NCBI RefSeq assembly: GCF_000949455.1
Contig: NZ_JXXK01000006.1
Coordinates: 1 to 64,000, forward strand
DNA length: 64,000 bases
Direction of reading: 5' to 3'
Source: Ruthenibacterium lactatiformans
GTDB lineage: Bacteria > Bacillota > Clostridia > Oscillospirales > Ruminococcaceae
The notes beneath the pieces were generated by a model. The model was not told the DNA's origin, did not search any database, and saw nothing but the letters and a program-made list of their open reading frames with translations. The translations under genes were made by a program, and so were the position numbers. Below are positions 60,124-64,000 of the stretch, one piece after another; positions within the stretch are counted from its first letter, which is position 1; the number at the start of each line of letters is the position of its first letter.

Positions 60124-60837
60124 TTGAAGACCCTTGTGATCATCCCCTGCTACAACGAAGAAGAAAACCTGGACCGCGTGGTGGAACGCCTGCACGCTGC
60201 CGCGCCGGACGTGGATTACCTGATCGTCAACGATTGCTCCACCGACGGCAGCGCCGCGCTGTGCAGAGCCCGCGGCTACAATTACATTTCTCTGCCCGTA
60301 AACCTTGGCATCGGCGGCGGCGTACAGAGCGGCTACTTATACGCCCGAGAGCACGGCTATGACGTCACCGTGCAGATGGACGGCGACGGCCAGCATAACC
60401 CGTTGTTTCTGGCGGACGTGGTGCGGCCCGTGGCCGAGGGCAGGCTGGACATGTGCATCGGCAGCCGTTTTATCACGAAGGAGGGCTTTCAGACGAGCTT
60501 CATGCGGCGGCTGGGCATCAACTTCATCAGCGTGATGATCCGTCTTCTGTGCGGCGTGCGCATACTGGACACCACCAGCGGCTTCCGCGCCTGCAACAAG
60601 GAACTGACCGCCTATTTTGCTGACCATTACGCCCAGGACTACCCGGAGCCGGAGGCCATTATCACCGCTGTTCTGAACGGCTACCGCGTGGGCGAAGCCC
60701 CGGTCGTCATGGAAGAGCGCATGGGCGGCAAATCGTCCATCAGCCCTTTTAAATCGGTTTATTATATGGTGAAGGTGAGCATTGCGCTGGTGGTGTTCCG
60801 CATCACCTCCGGCAGACGGAAGGAGGGCCGCGCATGA
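60124..60837 (+). CDS. GT2 family glycosyltransferase (polyprenol-phosphate type)
   Basis: 237 residues from a TTG (60124) placed after GAGGTGACGG. GT-A motifs: LVIIPCYNEEENLDRVVERL, VQMDGDGQHNP (DXD region) and LDTTSGFRACNKEL. It resembles dolichyl/polyprenyl-phosphate hexose synthases without the membrane tail. Its 4-base overlap with the DUF2304 gene is a frequent arrangement, in which the small membrane protein may anchor the enzyme. Confidence 0.85.
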   Translation: MKTLVIIPCYNEEENLDRVVERLHAAAPDVDYLIVNDCSTDGSAALCRARGYNYISLPVNLGIGGGVQSGYLYAREHGYDVTVQMDGDGQHNPLFLADVVRPVAEGRLDMCIGSRFITKEGFQTSFMRRLGINFISVMIRLLCGVRILDTTSGFRACNKELTAYFADHYAQDYPEPEAIITAVLNGYRVGEAPVVMEERMGGKSSISPFKSVYYMVKVSIALVVFRITSGRRKEGRA

Positions 60838-61241
60838 ACTGGCAGAGCATCAGCCCTATCCTGCGTGTCGGCCTTTTGCTGGGTGCGGTGTGCTATCTTG
60901 CCCTCATCCTGTGGCTGCTCAAAAAGAAAAAGCTCACGGTGCGGTACTCCATCATCTGGCTCATTTCGGCCGGAGTGCTGCTCGTTTTCGCAGTATTTCC
61001 TTATGTCGTTCTGGTGCTGACAGACCTGCTGGGCATGGCTGTGCCCGTGAACGTGGTATTCCTCCTTGTCATCGCGTTCATCCTGCTTTTGCTGCTCAGC
61101 CTTTCCAGCATCGTCTCCGGCTTCGCGGAAAAGATCAAGCGCCTTGCGCAGGAAAACGCCCTCCTGGAAGAGCGCGTGCGCAGACTGGAAGCGCAGCTCG
61201 CGGCGCAGGATAAGCAAACGGAAAACGAAAAAACCTCGTAA
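60834..61241 (+). CDS. DUF2304 membrane protein
   Basis: 135 residues. Three membrane spans (VGLLLGAVCYLALILWLL, SIIWLISAGVLLVFAVFPYV, VVFLLVIAFILLLLLSLSSI), then a coiled-coil tail (RLAQENALLEERVRRLEAQL). DUF2304 proteins are found beside GT2 enzymes in polysaccharide clusters. It may anchor or regulate the GT2 partner. The start overlaps its stop, so the two are coupled. Confidence 0.85.
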   Translation: MNWQSISPILRVGLLLGAVCYLALILWLLKKKKLTVRYSIIWLISAGVLLVFAVFPYVVLVLTDLLGMAVPVNVVFLLVIAFILLLLLSLSSIVSGFAEKIKRLAQENALLEERVRRLEAQLAAQDKQTENEKTS

Positions 61242-61649
61242 CGCGCCGTCCAAAGGCGGCGACAGCTTGTCAAAAACGCTGCGCTTTTCCGCCAAGCTGC
61301 TTACGACCAGGGTCTTTGGCCCCGTTCGCCGCGCACGGCGGCCTTCGGCGGCCTCTTCGCTCTACACATGCCTCGGCACTGGCCCTGCGGGGGCGTCTGC
61401 GCGCTAAAAGCCGCGCTTTCAGCGCGGTTGCCCGCAAGGGAGGCTTCGCACCGTTCCGACACGCGCCTGCGGGCGCAATCACCACCCCTTTTTGGCGGCA
61501 TTCGCCGCGTGGCCTGCACTTTGCCGCGCAAAGATGCATGACTTTGCCACCGCCAGCTTTTTCCCCGGACGCTTCTTTTACTTCTTTGCCTTTTTCAATA
61601 GTCTGGCGCCGCCCATGGGCGGCGATCCTCCCCGGAAGGAGTTTTGCGC
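61242..61649. other. Gene-free GC-rich stretch inside the polysaccharide cluster
   Basis: About 400 bases between DUF2304 and MBOAT genes with no credible gene. It contains several short GC-rich palindromes and, at 61487-61567, the second copy of a dispersed repeat. The large stretches open on either strand lack ribosome sites and have low-complexity composition. Confidence 0.6.
61487..61567. repeat. Dispersed GC-rich intergenic repeat, copy 2
   Basis: GTGGCCTGCACTTTGCCGCG followed by CAAAGATGCATGACTTTGCC aligns with 34933-35008 beside the HPr gene, in the same strand orientation. Confidence 0.5.
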
Positions 61650-63149
61650 ATGAGCAGCTTTTTCGCTGTGGCGTTCCTTGTGTTCCTGGCGGGCACGTGC
61701 CTGGCCTACTTCGTGCTGCCCAAGGCGGTGCGTCCCTACTGGCTTCTGGTGTGCAGTTACCTGTTTTATATGTACGACCCGGAAAATGCGGGCTTTGTGG
61801 CGCTGCTGCTTTCGGCCTCGGCCGTCACCTGGGCGGCGGCGCTGCTGCTGGAACGTCTGCGCGTCAAATGGATGCGCCGCGTCTGTCTGGTCGTGTCGCT
61901 GGCGCTGTGCGTGGGCTGTCTGTTCTATTATAAATACTTCAACTTTTTGGGCGAAACGCTGGCTGCGCTGCTGGATTCCTTCGGCCTGCATTATACGGCC
62001 CCCAGCCTGGATATTCTCGCGCCGGTGGGCATCAGTTATTTCACCTTTGCCGCGCTGGGCTATGTCATCGACGTGTACCGCGGCCGGCAGCGTGCGGAGA
62101 AGAACTTTTTCTTTTATGCGCTCTTTGTCAGCTTTTTCCCCTGTATCGTCACAGGCCCCATCGAGCGCGCGGAGCATATAATCCCCCAATTCAAAACGCC
62201 GCAGACCTTCGATTACGCCCGCGTTTCAGGCGGGCTGTTCCGCATTCTGTGGGGCTTTTTCAAAAAATTCGTCATTGCCAACACGCTGGGAACAGCGGTG
62301 GATGCGGTGTACGGCAACCCGGGTTACGGCGCATACACCGGCCCCATCCTGCTGCTGGCCAGCTTGCTGTATACTTATCAGCTTTACTGTGATTTTTCCG
62401 CCGGATGTGACGTGGCGCTTGGCGCGGGGGCCGTGTTTGGGTTTGAATTGACGGAAAACTTCCGCCAGCCGCTGCGCGCCCGCTCCTTTACCGAACTGTG
62501 GCGGCGCTGGCACATCAGCCTGACAAGCTGGTTCCGTGATTACCTGTACATTCCTTTGGGCGGCAACCGCCGTGGCAAGGCGCGGCAGTACATAAACCAG
62601 CTTGTTGTTTTCCTTGTAAGCGGTCTGTGGCACGGCGCCTCCCTGTCTATGATGGTGTGGGGCCTTCTCAACGGCGTTTACCTGTGCGTAGGCAAGGCCA
62701 CGCAGGACGCGCGGCGTAAATTGACGCGGCATAATCCGCTGTATCATTTCACGCCTGTGCGGCGCATTTTCCAGACCGCTGTTACCTATCTGCTGTTCAC
62801 AAGCTGTATCATCTTCTTCCGTTCGTCGGAGGTGTTTGAAGGCAGTAAGGGCATTGCGGACGCGCTGTATATCTACGGCCATCTGTTTTCGGGCTGGGGC
62901 AAGCTGTTCACCGCGCCGGACGCCATTGGCCGCGCGCTTGTTTCCATCGGGCTTTCGGTGCAGACGGCGCTGGTACTGGCTGTGAGCATCCTTGTGGTGG
63001 AAACGCTGGAATCTGTGCAGGAGCCGGTGAACCGCACCATCCGCAAGGTACCCATCTTCCTGCGGTGGCCGCTGTATTACGCGCTGGTGCTGGGCATGCT
63101 GTTCTTCGGCTCATTTGCCAACTCGGGCTCTATTTACGGAAGGTTTTAA
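61650..63149 (+). CDS. MBOAT-family O-acyltransferase
   Basis: 499 residues from the ATG at 61650 behind AAGGAG. About ten membrane spans. The MBOAT core has SFTELWRRWHISLTSWFRDY and the catalytic His328 in LVSGLWHGASLSMMVWG. It matches AlgI/DltB-type proteins that move acyl groups across the membrane for O-acetylation of surface polymers. It lies 12 bases upstream of its likely partner. The acceptor is probably the FucNAc-containing polysaccharide. Confidence 0.93.
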   Translation: MSSFFAVAFLVFLAGTCLAYFVLPKAVRPYWLLVCSYLFYMYDPENAGFVALLLSASAVTWAAALLLERLRVKWMRRVCLVVSLALCVGCLFYYKYFNFLGETLAALLDSFGLHYTAPSLDILAPVGISYFTFAALGYVIDVYRGRQRAEKNFFFYALFVSFFPCIVTGPIERAEHIIPQFKTPQTFDYARVSGGLFRILWGFFKKFVIANTLGTAVDAVYGNPGYGAYTGPILLLASLLYTYQLYCDFSAGCDVALGAGAVFGFELTENFRQPLRARSFTELWRRWHISLTSWFRDYLYIPLGGNRRGKARQYINQLVVFLVSGLWHGASLSMMVWGLLNGVYLCVGKATQDARRKLTRHNPLYHFTPVRRIFQTAVTYLLFTSCIIFFRSSEVFEGSKGIADALYIYGHLFSGWGKLFTAPDAIGRALVSIGLSVQTALVLAVSILVVETLESVQEPVNRTIRKVPIFLRWPLYYALVLGMLFFGSFANSGSIYGRF

Positions 63150-63161
63150 GGAGGACGGCAG

Positions 63162-64000
63162 ATGAAAAAACGATTGCGCTTTTTGGGCAGCCGTTTGCTT
63201 TCCGCGCTGCGCCTGGCGTTGGGGGCACTGCTGTTTACACCTGTGTTTGCGTTGCTGGTCGCAGTCAATTACGGCGTGGATTGTCAGGGCTACTTCTTGG
63301 GCGATACCTATCTTCGGGAGATCGCCACGATGCTGTTTGAAAGAAAAAACGTTGTCGGGTTCAACCAGCTCAATGGACGTGAGCTCGAAGTGCTTGAAGT
63401 CATTGTCGCCAACATGAACGAAGAGACCACCCCTGAGACCATCGCCCTCGGTTCCAGCCGCATTTTGCAGTTGACGCGTGAAATGGTCGGCACCAGCTTT
63501 TACAACAGCGGTACCTCCGGCGGGGATTTCAACGATGTGCTGAGCGTATTTTCTTTGTATGACAAGGCGGGCAAGCTGCCGAAAAACGTCATCATCGGGC
63601 TGGACCCGTGGCTGTTCAATACAGATGTGGACGCCAACGGCTCCAACGATCCATCGCTGTATGCTGAATTTTTGACGGAAAAGCTGGACGTTCCCACAGA
63701 GTATGAAAAAAAGGACCTTTCCAAGACATGGAAAAATCTGTTTGATCTGACCTATTTTCAGGGCAACATCGAGTATATGCTGAAGGGCTCCAACAAGAGC
63801 GGCGCTACCCAGACCGTGGACGACAGCGCCCTGTATCAGCAGGATACCGAGGTAAAATGTTCCGACGGCAGTCTGGTGTACGACCGGGAATTCCGCGGCT
63901 GGAAACAGGACGCCGTGGACCATGCCGCGCTGGAGGTCGCCAATAACGGCATGTTCCGTCTGGATTATTACACAGAACCGGACGCTCAGCGGCTGGCCAT
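63162..64000 (+). CDS. MBOAT partner protein, SGNH/DltD-like, 3' end cut by window
   Basis: 279 codons are visible with no stop. The ATG follows AAGGAGG. One N-terminal membrane segment (~10-40), then an extracytoplasmic domain with LGSSR at ~96-100, a block I seen in DltD/AlgX-like SGNH proteins, and NVIIGLDPWLFNTD, which resembles the block II region. It probably takes the acyl group from the MBOAT protein and puts it on the polymer. The C-terminal catalytic His/Asp block is not in the window. Confidence 0.75.
   Translation, partial: MKKRLRFLGSRLLSALRLALGALLFTPVFALLVAVNYGVDCQGYFLGDTYLREIATMLFERKNVVGFNQLNGRELEVLEVIVANMNEETTPETIALGSSRILQLTREMVGTSFYNSGTSGGDFNDVLSVFSLYDKAGKLPKNVIIGLDPWLFNTDVDANGSNDPSLYAEFLTEKLDVPTEYEKKDLSKTWKNLFDLTYFQGNIEYMLKGSNKSGATQTVDDSALYQQDTEVKCSDGSLVYDREFRGWKQDAVDHAALEVANNGMFRLDYYTEPDAQRLA

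Noticed and set aside
1..64000. CRISPR array, diversity-generating retroelement or tRNA genes
   Set aside because: I found no regularly spaced identical repeats, no reverse transcriptase with template/variable repeats and no cloverleaf I could support by eye.

Overview
The window looks like the chromosome of a GC-rich Firmicute of the class Clostridia, of gut Oscillospiraceae/Ruminococcaceae type. The evidence is clear Shine-Dalgarno sites, an HPr with both His15 and Ser46, a short HisG paired with HisZ, Firmicute-type housekeeping neighbourhoods and a CapE/F/G capsule module. The taxon is inference. I see no rRNA, tRNA, CRISPR array, integrase or reverse transcriptase.

1-30,419: a Mu-like transposable prophage, read almost entirely on the minus strand and running off the left edge of the window. 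From its left end (right side of the window) the order follows Mu: autocleavable repressor on the plus strand, Ner-like regulator, DDE transposase, B-type ATPase, small early proteins, Gam, Gp16, Mor activator, Mu gp27-like small terminase, TerL, portal, F-like minor head protein, scaffold and major capsid protein. The tail genes are not Mu-like. They are siphovirus type: Gp15 protein, short tape measure, FN3-like minor tail protein and Ala-rich fibre, with no sheath. A NusG-family protein sits upstream of an intrinsic terminator that separates it from the structural operon. The F-like protein ends in an HEXXH domain and is followed by a small orphan gene, which resembles a MuF toxin/immunity pair. 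The prophage appears to have inserted into a tandem GNAT acetyltransferase gene.

30,417-41,062: housekeeping genes. These are a coiled-coil protein, coaD and rsmD; uvrC; an HPr gene with a decayed duplicate of its 3' end nearby; trmD and rimM; a pentapeptide-repeat protein; a 45-residue membrane protein; a cytidylate-kinase-like protein; an IS200/IS605 element abutting a ROK regulator; and inorganic pyrophosphatase.

41,296-50,344: one long minus-strand histidine operon, hisZ-G-D-(small membrane gene)-C-B-H-A-F-(small gene)-IE-phosphatase. It covers every step from PRPP to histidine and is driven by a strong promoter at 50,464-50,492.

50,730-55,151: two lipoproteins (one with three SH3 domains), pepT with a 138-bp duplication of its 3' end, and a CNNM/CBS membrane protein.

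55,367-64,000: plus-strand surface-polysaccharide cluster. CapE, CapF and CapG make UDP-N-acetyl-L-fucosamine. A WbuB-like glycosyltransferase, a GT2 enzyme and a DUF2304 protein follow. An MBOAT acyltransferase with a LGSSR-containing partner, cut by the window edge, probably acylates the polymer.
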